DNA of 64,000 bases from Maribacter sp. BPC-D8 (GTDB taxonomy: Bacteria; Bacteroidota; Bacteroidia; Flavobacteriales; Flavobacteriaceae): NCBI RefSeq assembly GCF_035207705.1, contig NZ_CP128187.1, positions 3,596,001-3,660,000 of the forward strand, given 5' to 3'. The notes beneath the pieces are model-generated. The model did not search any database. It was not told the DNA's origin and saw nothing but the letters and a program-made list of their open reading frames with translations. Positions 15,893 through 25,294 of the stretch are shown in pieces (the stretch's first letter is position 1; every line of letters begins with the position of its first letter). A program made the position numbers and the translations under genes.

Positions 15893-16942
15893 ATGTCGCA
15901 TTTTCACCCATTAACGGTAAAACATATTAAGAAATTAACGCCAACTTCTGTTGCTGTTACATTTTCAATTCCGAAAGAATTGGCACAGACTTTCACTTTT
16001 ACGGCAGGTCAGTACATCACCATAAAAAAAGAAATTAAAGGTAAAGAACTAAGAAGAGCATATTCTATTAGTTCATCTACCGAAAAAGATGGTATCACAA
16101 TAGGTATCAAAAAAGTAGATAATGGCGGATTCTCGAACTACGCCAATTCAGAATTAAAGGTTGGTGACACCTTAGAAGTAATGGAGCCAGAAGGTCGTTT
16201 TGTTTTTAATACTACGAAAGACATACAGAACATTGCTGCTTTTGCTGCAGGTAGTGGAATTACCCCTATTATGAGTATTGTAAAATCTGTTTTAGACGGT
16301 AACCCAAAGAACAAATTCGTTTTGGTTTACGGTAACAAGTCTTACGAAGAGACGATGTTTTACACCGACTTAGTAAAATTAGAACTAGAATATGCCAATC
16401 GGTTTTTTGTGTACTTCACCAATAGTCAAACACGTGAAGACAAGGCTTTATTTGGAAGAATAGATACCTCAACTGTAAACTATGCATTATTAAATAAGCA
16501 TAAGGATGTTGATTTTGACGGCTACTATTTATGCGGACCAGAAGAGATGATTCGTTTGGTTCAAGATACTTTAGTAGAGAATGAAGTTGAAAAAGATAAA
16601 ATTCATTTTGAACTTTTTACTCCTACTGAAATAAAAGAAGAATTACCTGTACAGGCAGATGGTCAAACATCAATTACTGTTCTTGTTGATGATGAGGAAT
16701 TTCAGTTTACAATGGATAAGAAAACAGTGATACTAGATGCTGTTTTGAAAGAAAATATAGATGCCCCATACTCATGTCAAGGCGGAGTTTGTAGTAGCTG
16801 TATTGCCAAGGTAACGGAAGGAAAAGCAGAAATGGTCATGAACCAAATTTTGACCGATAAAGAAATCGCAGACGGATTTATTCTTACCTGCCAAGCACAC
16901 CCAACTACACCTACTATTAAGGTAGATTATGATGATGTGTAA
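15893..16942 (+). CDS. PaaE-like ferredoxin/flavin reductase
   Basis: A 349-residue three-domain electron-transfer protein. The FAD domain has RRAYSISSS, the NAD(P) domain has FAAGSGITPIMSIVKSVL and YLCGPEEMI, and the C-terminal plant-type 2Fe-2S domain has the cluster motif YSCQGGVCSSCIAKV plus a distal Cys in ILTCQAHP. This is the arrangement of the phenylacetyl-CoA epoxidase reductase subunit PaaE and related oxygenase reductases. No paaABCD genes are next to it, so the partner oxygenase or desaturase is unknown and the specific name should not be assumed. A promoter with an FNR-like site precedes it. Confidence 0.9.
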   Translation: MSHFHPLTVKHIKKLTPTSVAVTFSIPKELAQTFTFTAGQYITIKKEIKGKELRRAYSISSSTEKDGITIGIKKVDNGGFSNYANSELKVGDTLEVMEPEGRFVFNTTKDIQNIAAFAAGSGITPIMSIVKSVLDGNPKNKFVLVYGNKSYEETMFYTDLVKLELEYANRFFVYFTNSQTREDKALFGRIDTSTVNYALLNKHKDVDFDGYYLCGPEEMIRLVQDTLVENEVEKDKIHFELFTPTEIKEELPVQADGQTSITVLVDDEEFQFTMDKKTVILDAVLKENIDAPYSCQGGVCSSCIAKVTEGKAEMVMNQILTDKEIADGFILTCQAHPTTPTIKVDYDDV

Positions 16943-16992
16943 TCCCATTAATCCCCGAAGGGGAAACTTATAAGAAGTAAAAAATTACTTCT

Positions 16993-17079
16993 AAAACGTC
17001 ATTGCGAGGCACGATGCAATCTGACCAATAGGAACAACTATTCGACAGATTACTTCACTATGTTCGTAATGACGTTTTT
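16993..17079. repeat. Interspersed palindromic repeat, also a likely bidirectional terminator
   Basis: AACGTCATTGCGAGGCACGA and the following GCAATCTG are mirrored by CAGATTACTTCACT...GTAATGACGTT, giving two imperfect arms of about 28 bases. The phrase 'cgtcattgcgagg...gaagcaatct' is, from memory, a widespread bacterial intergenic repeat. T-runs flank it on both strands, so it probably ends both the reductase and the patatin transcripts, which converge here. Confidence 0.65.
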
Positions 17080-17126
17080 CTTTTTGTATTACCCCTTATT
17101 ATTAAGTGCCATGCTATAGAAAAGAA

Positions 17127-17900
17127 CTATTCTGGAAACATCGTTTCAAATTTTCGTACCGCAGTCTCATACCCAATTGCATAAGCTTTTTCGATACCTC
17201 TTCGATCTAATAACCCGATATGTTCCAATTCTTGCGATTCGAGAATAAGGTGGCAGTTGTTTATTTTTTGTCGGTTGATGGCATAAATCATCAACCCCGT
17301 TACTCTGCCTGTTAATTGAAACGAGTTGTTCAGATGCTTCTTCTCTAATTTAGAAACTACCGAAACATTACTGCCAATTACATATTCTACTCTAGACAAA
17401 ACCGGCTCTGAAGGAAAATTATTCATTATTCCGCCATCGGCATATAATTCACCATTATATTCTACCGGACTAAAGACGGGTGGTAATGCGGCAGATGCCA
17501 ATAAAGGTTTTATCAATTCACCTTTGTCTATAAAAAGCTCTTCGCCCTTTTGCAAATTAGTGGCTACTACGTGAAGTTCTCTATTCAAAGCCTCAAAACT
17601 ATCTTCAGGAAAATACTGTTTGAAGGACGATATATAACTCTCGCTATTCAATAAACCCGGTTTAGCGACCGCGAAATAATTGTATTTAAAAAGCGGAGTC
17701 TCTTTAAAAAAACGGAGCATATCAATAACTGGTTTATCGGCTGCATACAACGCACCTACCAAGGCGCCAATACTGCTTCCGGAAACAACGCTGGCTTCTA
17801 GACCAAACTCTTGCATTGCCTTTATAACACCTATGTGTGCCATACCTCGAATGCCCCCACCGGAAAGCACCAAACCTACGGACTTAGAACCTATTTGCAT
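17127..17900 (-). CDS. Patatin-like phospholipase, RssA/YchK type
   Basis: A 257-residue cytoplasmic or membrane-peripheral lipid acyl hydrolase. It has the oxyanion-hole loop SGGGIRG at residues 13-19, the nucleophile motif GSSIG with Ser43, and the dyad aspartate Asp155 in YADGGIMNN. Thus all catalytic parts are present. The start MQIGSKSVGLVLSGGG is the only reasonable one. It follows the htrA terminator and probably has its own promoter. The substrate is unknown. Confidence 0.92.
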   Translation of the reverse strand: MQIGSKSVGLVLSGGGIRGMAHIGVIKAMQEFGLEASVVSGSSIGALVGALYAADKPVIDMLRFFKETPLFKYNYFAVAKPGLLNSESYISSFKQYFPEDSFEALNRELHVVATNLQKGEELFIDKGELIKPLLASAALPPVFSPVEYNGELYADGGIMNNFPSEPVLSRVEYVIGSNVSVVSKLEKKHLNNSFQLTGRVTGLMIYAINRQKINNCHLILESQELEHIGLLDRRGIEKAYAIGYETAVRKFETMFPE

Positions 17901-17918
17901 CTATCTAGAATTAATTTC

Positions 17919-17962
17919 AAAAAAAATGCCGAACGGATACTATTATCCGCTCGGCATAAAAT
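17919..17962 (-). terminator. Rho-independent terminator of htrA
   Basis: On the minus strand ATGCCGAGCGGATA pairs with TATCCGTTCGGCAT (one mismatch) around a short loop, followed by eight T. It lies 17 bases after the htrA stop. Confidence 0.9.
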
Positions 17963-17978
17963 TAGTCATTAAAGTGGA

Positions 17979-19493
17979 CTATGAATCCAATCCGAAGGCA
18001 TAATAATTTTTAGTGCCATCTTCATAAACTCCTTCTAACATTACTCCGCCTTTTTTGTTCTCTAAAATAGCAGCAACGTCATCAACATCCTTTACACGTT
18101 TACCATCAATATGCGTGATAATAAACCCTTCTTTCATTTGAGTTTCTTTCTTAATCTTACCAGGATATAATTTAGTTACCTGAACACCGCCATCTAAACC
18201 AAACTTTTTGGCAATGTCTTTATCCACGTTCTCAAAATCGGCACCTAAAAAATTAAACACTTCTTTCTCTTCCTTTTTGATAATGTCAGTACCGCCTTGC
18301 GAATTATGAAGCTCTACTTCCAATTCTTTTTCCTTACCATTTCTATTCACAACAATGGCAACTTTATCACCAGGTCTTTTACCTGCAATAATTTCTTGAA
18401 GCCTAGGTGAAGTTCCTGTCTCTTTTCCATTTACGCTAACGATAATATCACCAGATTCCATACCTGCCAAATCTGCACCACTATCTTCACCAACTTGTTC
18501 TACCCATACCCCTTTGGTAAAATCAACATTTTTCTCTTTCGCCAAGTTACTGTCCATAGTTCTAATACTAACCCCTAACATACCACGTTGTACGTTACCG
18601 AATTTCAGTAAATCTTCAACTACTTTGGTAACGATGTTACTAGGTACTGCAAATCCGTATCCTGTATATGTACCTGTTGTACTTGCAATGGCTGTATTAA
18701 TACCAACAAGGTTTCCGTCTAAATTAACCAATGCACCACCACTGTTACCAGGGTTAATGGCTGCATCTGTCTGAATAAAACTTTCAACAGCAAACTTATC
18801 TGTATTAATATGAATGCTTCTTGCCTTGGCACTTACGATACCTGCAGTAACCGTAGAGTTCAACCCTAACGGATTACCAACTGCCAATACCCACTCACCT
18901 ACTTCTACATCATCAGAATTCACCAATGACATCGTTTTTAAATTATCGGCTTTAATCTGTAAAAGTGCTAAATCTGTAGTTGGGTCTGTACCAATAACCG
19001 TCGCTTTATACGATTGGTTATTATATAAGGTTACCTCGACCTCATCGGCATTATCGATAACATGATTATTTGTAACGATATATCCTTTATCGTTGATAAT
19101 CACTCCCGATCCAGTACCAACTCTCGGTTGAGATTGCATACCATGCGGAGATTGCCCTTTAAACATATCGCCAAAAAACTCTTTAAAAGGATCTGGCAAT
19201 TCGCGCGCACCTTGACTTTGATTCGATGATCCTGTTTGGGTAGATTTAATATGCACTACAGCATCTAAAACTTTTTCAGATGTTTCGGTAAAATCTAAAG
19301 GCTTAATGTTTCCTTCATTGTCCTTCGTATATAAGGCTTGTGCACCCGGTACAGATTCTACGACGGTTACACCGGTAGATTCTTTTATCTCTTGTTTGTT
19401 AAAATGTATTACTCCGTAACTAACTGCTAGAGCAATAACTGCTGAGAAGAAGTAAACCTTCCAAGCGCTTCTGGTATTTGTGTCTGATTTCAT
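17979..19493 (-). CDS. HtrA/DegP-type periplasmic serine protease
   Basis: A 504-residue protease-chaperone for misfolded envelope proteins. An N-terminal membrane helix (VYFFSAVIALAVSYGVIHF) anchors or exports it. The trypsin-like domain has the full triad: His144 in TNNHVID, Asp174 in TTDLALLQI, and Ser251 in NPGNSGGAL. Two PDZ domains follow (RGMLGVSIRTM and a second with GVQVTKLYPGKIKK). The stretch 84-125, rich in Gly, Ser and Gln, is the expected LA-like loop. It is transcribed alone, with a strong terminator behind it. Confidence 0.95.
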   Translation of the reverse strand: MKSDTNTRSAWKVYFFSAVIALAVSYGVIHFNKQEIKESTGVTVVESVPGAQALYTKDNEGNIKPLDFTETSEKVLDAVVHIKSTQTGSSNQSQGARELPDPFKEFFGDMFKGQSPHGMQSQPRVGTGSGVIINDKGYIVTNNHVIDNADEVEVTLYNNQSYKATVIGTDPTTDLALLQIKADNLKTMSLVNSDDVEVGEWVLAVGNPLGLNSTVTAGIVSAKARSIHINTDKFAVESFIQTDAAINPGNSGGALVNLDGNLVGINTAIASTTGTYTGYGFAVPSNIVTKVVEDLLKFGNVQRGMLGVSIRTMDSNLAKEKNVDFTKGVWVEQVGEDSGADLAGMESGDIIVSVNGKETGTSPRLQEIIAGKRPGDKVAIVVNRNGKEKELEVELHNSQGGTDIIKKEEKEVFNFLGADFENVDKDIAKKFGLDGGVQVTKLYPGKIKKETQMKEGFIITHIDGKRVKDVDDVAAILENKKGGVMLEGVYEDGTKNYYAFGLDS

Positions 19494-19867
19494 ATGTATT
19501 TAAATTTTTATAATTCTTCTGATGTGCTAATCGCAATAGCTATGCCATGGATATGAATGTCAATGCTAAAAAAAAATTAAAACTGATTGAAATTTTAAGG
19601 CTTTTTTTAGACTAACCAGTCTGTAACCTTAAAATTTTGTCAAAATCACGGCTAAAAACAAGTTACTAATCTGATTTATTAGCATGTTTATAGTCGAATA
19701 TAAAAGATAGGATACTAAATAGGTAGCATAAAACCGACCAAGTGGTCTAAAACTGTCATTTTGACTTAAAGTAAGATATTTCGTATGTTTTAATTTAGTT
19801 ATTATGCATACTTAAAAAACCTTTGCTATATTTTTACGTAAGTTTAACAACAAGAAATAACTTTTAA
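19494..19867. other. Divergent intergenic region between htrA and the arsenosugar locus
   Basis: No gene is supported in these 374 bases. The only clear structure is the GACCA-N2-TGGTC palindrome at 19736, about 130 bases before the glycosyltransferase start and about 240 bases before htrA. The region is AT-rich and no confident promoter element was assigned. Confidence 0.7.
19736..19747. promoter_or_regulatory. Candidate TetR-type operator before the arsenosugar locus
   Basis: GACCAAGTGGTC is a perfect palindrome (GACCA-AG-TGGTC) in the context ACCGACCAAGTGGTCTAA. It matches the sites in front of the tetR gene at 29318 and 29444 in arm sequence and spacing. Confidence 0.6.
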
Positions 19868-20557
19868 TTGAATTCACTGAGTACAACTGCAATTCTGGTT
19901 TTTGCCAATTCCGCTAAAGAAGATTTAGCGAACAAGCACATTGCCAAAGGTGAAAAGTTATTCGATGTTTTAACCCAAACCACACTCAAGAAAGCTAAAA
20001 ATACAGGTTTACCTGTTTTTCACTTTTCAGATAAAGATCAAGTTGGCGCAACTTTTGGTGAACGTTTTACCAATGCCATTGCCAACGTTTTTGAAAGAGG
20101 TTTTTCTAATATCATTACCATTGGTAATGACACTCCGCATTTAAATACACAGCATCTTAAGCATACTGCCCAACAATTAGCTATGGGTAAGACTGTAATT
20201 GGTCCTTCAAATGATGGTGGTTTCTATTTGTTAGGTCTTCAAAAATCTAACTTTGAAGTTACTGAATTTCAAAATTTACCATGGCAACGCTTCAGCTTAT
20301 ACCACCAAATTTCATTATGGTTACAAGAAGAAGCGTCTGAATTAATAAAATTACCTGTTCTACAAGATTTGGATAACGAAAGAGATTTAGAATCTATTCT
20401 ATCGTTTTCTTCTGGTTTATCATCAACCATATTAATGTTGATCATCGGTTTATTAAAAAGAAGCAGAAGTCTATACTACACTAAACAGAACTTCTCTACC
20501 TTATTTCCTAACAGCTTTCTTTATAACAAAGGCTCACCTGAGGTTTCATTTATCTAA
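19868..20557 (+). CDS. DUF2064/TIGR04282-family glycosyltransferase of arsenosugar synthesis
   Basis: A GT-A-fold glycosyltransferase of 229 residues, of the family called rSAM/selenodomain-associated transferase 1. An in-frame stop lies directly before the TTG at 19868, so this TTG is the most likely start; it is needed to keep the first strand TAILVFANSAKEDLANK. The body has the expected TIGNDTPHLNTQHLKHT and GPSNDGGFYLLGLQ motifs and the conserved WQ. In arsenosugar loci such enzymes are thought to attach the deoxyribosyl-arsenic unit to an aglycone. The C-terminal 40 residues are unusually hydrophobic and basic (STILMLIIGLLKRSRSLYY). It is followed by susC after 52 bases. Confidence 0.82.
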   Translation: MNSLSTTAILVFANSAKEDLANKHIAKGEKLFDVLTQTTLKKAKNTGLPVFHFSDKDQVGATFGERFTNAIANVFERGFSNIITIGNDTPHLNTQHLKHTAQQLAMGKTVIGPSNDGGFYLLGLQKSNFEVTEFQNLPWQRFSLYHQISLWLQEEASELIKLPVLQDLDNERDLESILSFSSGLSSTILMLIIGLLKRSRSLYYTKQNFSTLFPNSFLYNKGSPEVSFI

Positions 20558-20609
20558 TTCCCTCTTTGCCCAATAATTGGGCAAATACAACTTCAGTTTA
20601 AAGCTTTTT

Positions 20610-23600
20610 ATGAGACACTTAACACTAGTGTTGACATTGTTTATGATAAACATGGTCAATGCTCAAGAAACTATAACAGGTATCGTAACAGATACCGATG
20701 GAAATACGATACCGTACGTAAACATTTTACTGTCTGGCACTGTAACTGGATCAACCACCAATGAAAATGGTATGTATACAATCGATGTACCCAACCTTTC
20801 AGGCAATATTGAATTTTCTGTTTTAGGGTATCAATCACAAGTAGTCGCCATAAACAATCGAAGTACAATAAATATAACTCTAGAAGACTCTTCTGAAGTT
20901 TTAGACGAAGTAGTATTGACTGCATTAGGACTAAAAAGGGAAACCAAAGAATTGGGTTATGTCGTTCAAAGTTTAGATGCAAAAGGAGTAACCGAGGTAA
21001 AATCAGTGAATTTCTTAGACAACCTATCTGGTAAATTGGCAGGTGTAACGATTAACCAAGGTGCAACAGGAGTTGGTTCTTCTTCAAAAATTACTATTCG
21101 TGGTGAAGCTTCTTTCTCGAATAACAATCCGCTGTTTATTGTGGACGGTGTGCCTATAAACAATAATTCTGTCTTTAATTTTACCAATGAGGCTGCAGCC
21201 GGATTTCAAGAAATCGATTTTGGAAATGGCGCTATGGATGTGAATCCTGATGATATTGCCGAAGTGTCTGTATTAAAAGGACCTAGTGCGGCTGCACTTT
21301 ACGGAACAAGAGCATCTAACGGTGTAATCATCATAGAAACCAAAAGCGGGAAGAATACGAAAGGATTAGGCGTGAGCTACAACACCAGTTTCTTTGTAGA
21401 TTCAGCATTTCAGTTACCTGATTTTCAAAATGAATACGGACAAGGGAATTCTGGGGAATTTGCTTTTGTAGACGGATTAGGTGGTGGAACAAATGATTTA
21501 ATCACCTACAGTTGGGGACCTCGTTTAGATGTTGGTAATCTTATTCCGCAATATGATAGTCCCGTGACATTGGCAGATGGTACTGTTGTTCGAGGTGGTG
21601 ATACTGCTCTTTACAATGGAAATACGATTACACCGACCGAGTTTAAATCGAATCCTGATAATTTGAAGAACTTCTATGAAACGGGGACAACCTTAATCAA
21701 CAACATCGCTATTTCTAACGGATTTGAAAAAGGTAACTATCGTCTTTCTTTTACCGATTTGAGAAGTGAATCTATAATACCCGGTGTTAATCTAGACCGA
21801 CAAACCGTAAGTGCAAAATTGAATTTTCAACCTATTGATAGATTACGCATAAATTCATCTATTAGTTATATCAATTCTAATAGTGACAACAGACCCTCTA
21901 ACGGCTATGGATCTGAAAACGCAAATTATTCTTTAGTCGCTTGGGGTCCGCGTTCTTTAAACATTGAGAATTTAAAAAACTACTGGCAACCAGGTTTAGA
22001 AGGCATACAACAGTATTCGTATAACTATACCTTTTTCGATAATCCGTATTTCATTCTTAATGAAAATACCAATTCGTTCAATAGAGATCGTGTTTTCGGA
22101 AACATCTCCGCTAGCTATGATATTTCAGAGCATATAACGGCATCTATTAGAACAGGTATGGATTATTCAAGTGAATTACGCCAATTGAAAAGAGCCTATA
22201 GTTCTAATCGTTTTTCTAATGGTGCTTATGCCGAGCATGATGTTTTCTACAGAGAAGTGAACACCGATTTTCTATTAAACTATGCAAATCAATTCAATGA
22301 CTTTAAAGTTGATGTGTCCCTTGGCGGAAATCGATTGGATCAAAAAGCATTTACTTCACAAGCACAAACAACAAGTTTAGCACAACCAGGTATTTTTAGA
22401 TTATCGAATGCTGCTTCACCTATTGAAGTATTCGAATTTGAATCGAATAAAAGAATAAACAGTTTTTATGGCTTGGCAAAATTCGGATACAAAGACTTTC
22501 TATTCTTAGATATCACAGGCAGAAACGATTGGTCAAGTGCTTTGGCTGCTCCGTTTTCAGTAGATAACACCTCATTCTTTTACCCGTCGGTTTCTAGTAG
22601 TTTTATACTATCGGAAGTAGTTGATTTGCCTAAGGTAATTTCATTTGCAAAACTAAGAGCAAGTTGGGCACAGGTTGGTAATGATACAAATCCATATCAG
22701 ACTACAGGTGCTTTTGTAGCACAGACACCGTTTAATGGTCAGCCGACTTTCAGTAATTCAAACACTATTGCAAATGCTAATCTACAACCAGAATTAACCT
22801 CTTCATTTGAAGTAGGCGCAGATGTAAGATTCTTTGGCGACCAACTAAGATTCGACGTTTCTTACTATAACGCATTAACCAAAGATCAAATCATTTCTTT
22901 ACCTATCGGTATCTCTTCCGGTTATACCCAACAAGTAGTTAATGGTGGCGAAGTTCGCTCTAAAGGAGTAGAGATTATTTTGGGCATATCACCAATACTA
23001 AGTGAGAATTTAAAATGGAACAGCACTTTAAATTTTAGTACTAATAGATCTACAGTAGAAAGCCTACCACAAGATGAAGGTCGATTAACACTGGCGTACT
23101 CTAGAATTTACGACAGTCAAAACCAAACGGTATTTTTACAGGCAGAAGAAGGTGGTCGCGTTGGTGATTTATACGGAACAGGATATCTTAAAAATGAAAA
23201 TGGCGATTTTATCTTAACGGATGAAGGCAGATACATCCCTGATAACGAATTGCAAAAATTGGGGAATTACAATCCTGATTTTATGTTGGGCTTTAATAAT
23301 CAATTCAATTACAAGAACTGGAATCTAGGTTTTCTTTTCGATTGGCGACAAGGCGGAATCATTGTATCTAGAACAAGAGCATTAGGTAATGTTGGTGGTC
23401 AGCTAGCGGAAACAGCAAATAGACCAGAAGAAGGTATTATACCGGAAGGCGTTGTAAATACAGGCACTGCAGATAATTCTGTTTATACTGAAAATACAGT
23501 GGCAGTATCGGCAGAAAGTTACTATCGTCAGTTTTATGATAGAAATCATGAAGAAAACAACACCTATGATGCTTCGTTTTTGAAGTTGCGTCAATTATCT

Positions 23601-23813
23601 GTTGGTTACACCTTTGACAACCTAAGTATATTCAACCAAGATGCAACTTTGAGTTTATCACTTATTGGAAAAAACTTATTTGCAATTACAGAGAATCCAC
23701 ATTTTGATCCAGAGCAATTAGCGGTACAAGGACAAGGATTTATAAGTGGTGTTGAAGACATGTCATACGCAACCACCAGAAGTATAGGTTTCAAAGCCGG
23801 ATTTAATTTTTAA
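20610..23813 (+). CDS. SusC/RagA-family TonB-dependent outer-membrane transporter
   Basis: A large outer-membrane importer of about 1067 residues. The start at 20610 gives the signal peptide MRHLTLVLTLFMINMVNAQ; the frame is also open from an ATG at 20577. The N-terminal carboxypeptidase-regulatory-like domain (TGIVTDTDGNTIPYVNILLS) is followed by the plug (KLAGVTINQGATGVGSSSKI, then NPLFIVDGVPI and GPSAAALYGTRASNGVIII) and a 22-strand barrel that ends in an aromatic residue (GFKAGFNF). The paired SusD lipoprotein follows after 10 bases. SusCD pairs import oligosaccharides, peptides or other large nutrients. Here the partners suggest a ligand linked to organoarsenic or sugar-nucleoside metabolism, which is inference. 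Confidence 0.95.
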   Translation: MRHLTLVLTLFMINMVNAQETITGIVTDTDGNTIPYVNILLSGTVTGSTTNENGMYTIDVPNLSGNIEFSVLGYQSQVVAINNRSTINITLEDSSEVLDEVVLTALGLKRETKELGYVVQSLDAKGVTEVKSVNFLDNLSGKLAGVTINQGATGVGSSSKITIRGEASFSNNNPLFIVDGVPINNNSVFNFTNEAAAGFQEIDFGNGAMDVNPDDIAEVSVLKGPSAAALYGTRASNGVIIIETKSGKNTKGLGVSYNTSFFVDSAFQLPDFQNEYGQGNSGEFAFVDGLGGGTNDLITYSWGPRLDVGNLIPQYDSPVTLADGTVVRGGDTALYNGNTITPTEFKSNPDNLKNFYETGTTLINNIAISNGFEKGNYRLSFTDLRSESIIPGVNLDRQTVSAKLNFQPIDRLRINSSISYINSNSDNRPSNGYGSENANYSLVAWGPRSLNIENLKNYWQPGLEGIQQYSYNYTFFDNPYFILNENTNSFNRDRVFGNISASYDISEHITASIRTGMDYSSELRQLKRAYSSNRFSNGAYAEHDVFYREVNTDFLLNYANQFNDFKVDVSLGGNRLDQKAFTSQAQTTSLAQPGIFRLSNAASPIEVFEFESNKRINSFYGLAKFGYKDFLFLDITGRNDWSSALAAPFSVDNTSFFYPSVSSSFILSEVVDLPKVISFAKLRASWAQVGNDTNPYQTTGAFVAQTPFNGQPTFSNSNTIANANLQPELTSSFEVGADVRFFGDQLRFDVSYYNALTKDQIISLPIGISSGYTQQVVNGGEVRSKGVEIILGISPILSENLKWNSTLNFSTNRSTVESLPQDEGRLTLAYSRIYDSQNQTVFLQAEEGGRVGDLYGTGYLKNENGDFILTDEGRYIPDNELQKLGNYNPDFMLGFNNQFNYKNWNLGFLFDWRQGGIIVSRTRALGNVGGQLAETANRPEEGIIPEGVVNTGTADNSVYTENTVAVSAESYYRQFYDRNHEENNTYDASFLKLRQLSVGYTFDNLSIFNQDATLSLSLIGKNLFAITENPHFDPEQLAVQGQGFISGVEDMSYATTRSIGFKAGFNF

Positions 23814-23823
23814 GAAAAAGAAG

Positions 23824-25248
23824 ATGAAACATATATATAGCATTCTAATCTTGTTGTTGGTCATTGGCTGCACAAAAGATTTTGAAGAAATTAATACAAA
23901 TACGAATGATCCTGTAGCAGTGCAACCTAGTCTATTGTTAAGACAGGTTATCTATGACTTTGGTGAACAAATGTCTTATGAAGGGTTTACGGCAGGTAAC
24001 TTATTAGGGCAATATAGTACGTCATTAGATTTTAACTTATTTGACCGGCATGATTTAAAATCTCCACAATTAGGTGGAAATCCGTGGCCTATATTCTATC
24101 AGAATTTACGCGATAATGAAATTATATTGAATCTATCTCAAGAGAATACCGCATATACTGTCTATGAAGGTCCCGCAAGAATTATGAAAGCGTATATGGC
24201 GGCTGGCTTAACAGATTTATTTGGTGACGTTCCTTATTCCGAAGCATTTAAGGGAGATACAGAAACCGTGACGGCCGTTTATGATTCTCAAGAATCTATT
24301 TATATGGACGAAGGCGGCATATTTGATAATCTTGATAAAGGAATTTTAGCCATACAGAACTATTCTGGAACCATTGCTTTAGAAGGTGATATTTTATTTA
24401 ATGGTGATTTAAATGGATGGATTCGTTTTGCAAATTCGTTGAAGATTAAATATCTAATGCGTGTTTCAGGTAAAATAGATGTTGCTTCTCAATTACAGGC
24501 AATCGCAAGTGAAGGTAATTTCATTAACGATAATAGCGAAAATGCGATTTTCAATTTTACCGATGGTGAGCCGAATAGTTTTAGACTGGCACAACTTAGG
24601 ATTGGTGATTTTAATAATTACGTGCTTTCTGAAACGATGGATGAAATTTTGACTGATTTAAACGACCCACGTATCGCACAATTGTATCAACCATTTGCAA
24701 ATAGTACAGATGGTGGTTACAACGGATTATTAAATGGGATTGATGCATCTGTTGGAGTCTCGTTAGCTGATTACTCTTTGCTAGGTACTATTTTCAGAGA
24801 GAATACCGGACTATTAGACGCCAACTTCATGACAAGCATGGAAACGCACTTTCTATTAGCGGAAGCCGCCCAAAAAGGGTTGATTACTGCAGATGCTGAA
24901 AGTCTATATAATACTGGGGTAACACAAGCATTTGAATATTGGCTAGTAGATTTACCTGCTGATTATTTAACGGTTGATGCTTCGTTGACAAACGGTAATC
25001 CTATAGAAAATATCATTACTCAAAAATGGATTGCAAATAGCATTAATGGTTATGAAGGTTGGGTTGAATATAGAAGAACTGGTTTCCCTCAATTGAAAAC
25101 AATTTCAGCTAGTTTGAATAATGATTTGATTCCGATTCGCATGCCTTATCCTGCTGAGGAAGAAGCTTTAAATAATGCCAATTATACCGAAGCTTCAAAT
25201 AACACGGAAGGCAATAGTATAAATGTGGCAGTTTGGTGGGATGAGTAA
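23824..25248 (+). CDS. SusD/RagB-like surface lipoprotein
   Basis: A 474-residue lipoprotein partner of SusC, acting as the lid over the transporter. The lipobox is LLVIGCTKDF with Cys at residue 16, followed by acidic residues typical of surface-exported lipoproteins. The fold pattern (INTNTNDPVAVQPSLLLRQV at the front, GLTDLFGDVPYSEAFKG in the first helical region, NPIENIITQKWIANSINGYE near the end) is that of the PF12771-type SusD-like group rather than the starch-type SusD. It is spaced 10 bases from susC and shares its transcript. Confidence 0.93.
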   Translation: MKHIYSILILLLVIGCTKDFEEINTNTNDPVAVQPSLLLRQVIYDFGEQMSYEGFTAGNLLGQYSTSLDFNLFDRHDLKSPQLGGNPWPIFYQNLRDNEIILNLSQENTAYTVYEGPARIMKAYMAAGLTDLFGDVPYSEAFKGDTETVTAVYDSQESIYMDEGGIFDNLDKGILAIQNYSGTIALEGDILFNGDLNGWIRFANSLKIKYLMRVSGKIDVASQLQAIASEGNFINDNSENAIFNFTDGEPNSFRLAQLRIGDFNNYVLSETMDEILTDLNDPRIAQLYQPFANSTDGGYNGLLNGIDASVGVSLADYSLLGTIFRENTGLLDANFMTSMETHFLLAEAAQKGLITADAESLYNTGVTQAFEYWLVDLPADYLTVDASLTNGNPIENIITQKWIANSINGYEGWVEYRRTGFPQLKTISASLNNDLIPIRMPYPAEEEALNNANYTEASNNTEGNSINVAVWWDE

Positions 25249-25252
25249 CAGA

Positions 25253-25280
25253 GTTAGGAATTAGGAATTAGGAATTAGGA
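25253..25280. repeat. Short tandem repeat, four copies of a 7-base unit
   Basis: One GTTAGGA and three ATTAGGA units lie head to tail between the SusD and symporter genes, right before the symporter ribosome-binding region. Seven-base units can change number by slippage, which here would change the spacing between the two genes but no reading frame. Confidence 0.8.
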
Positions 25281-25294
25281 AAAATCAAAAAGAA

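Noticed and set aside
15729..15911. Open frame of 60 codons in front of the reductase gene
   Set aside because: It runs through the palindromes and the promoter, overlaps the reductase start on the other strand, and has no protein-like features.
15893..16942. Naming the reductase paaE
   Set aside because: No other phenylacetate genes are nearby and many oxygenases use reductases with the same domain order.
20671..23794. Several antisense open frames inside susC
   Set aside because: They are by-products of the reading frame on the other strand of a long AT-rich gene; none has its own ribosome-binding region or known domain.
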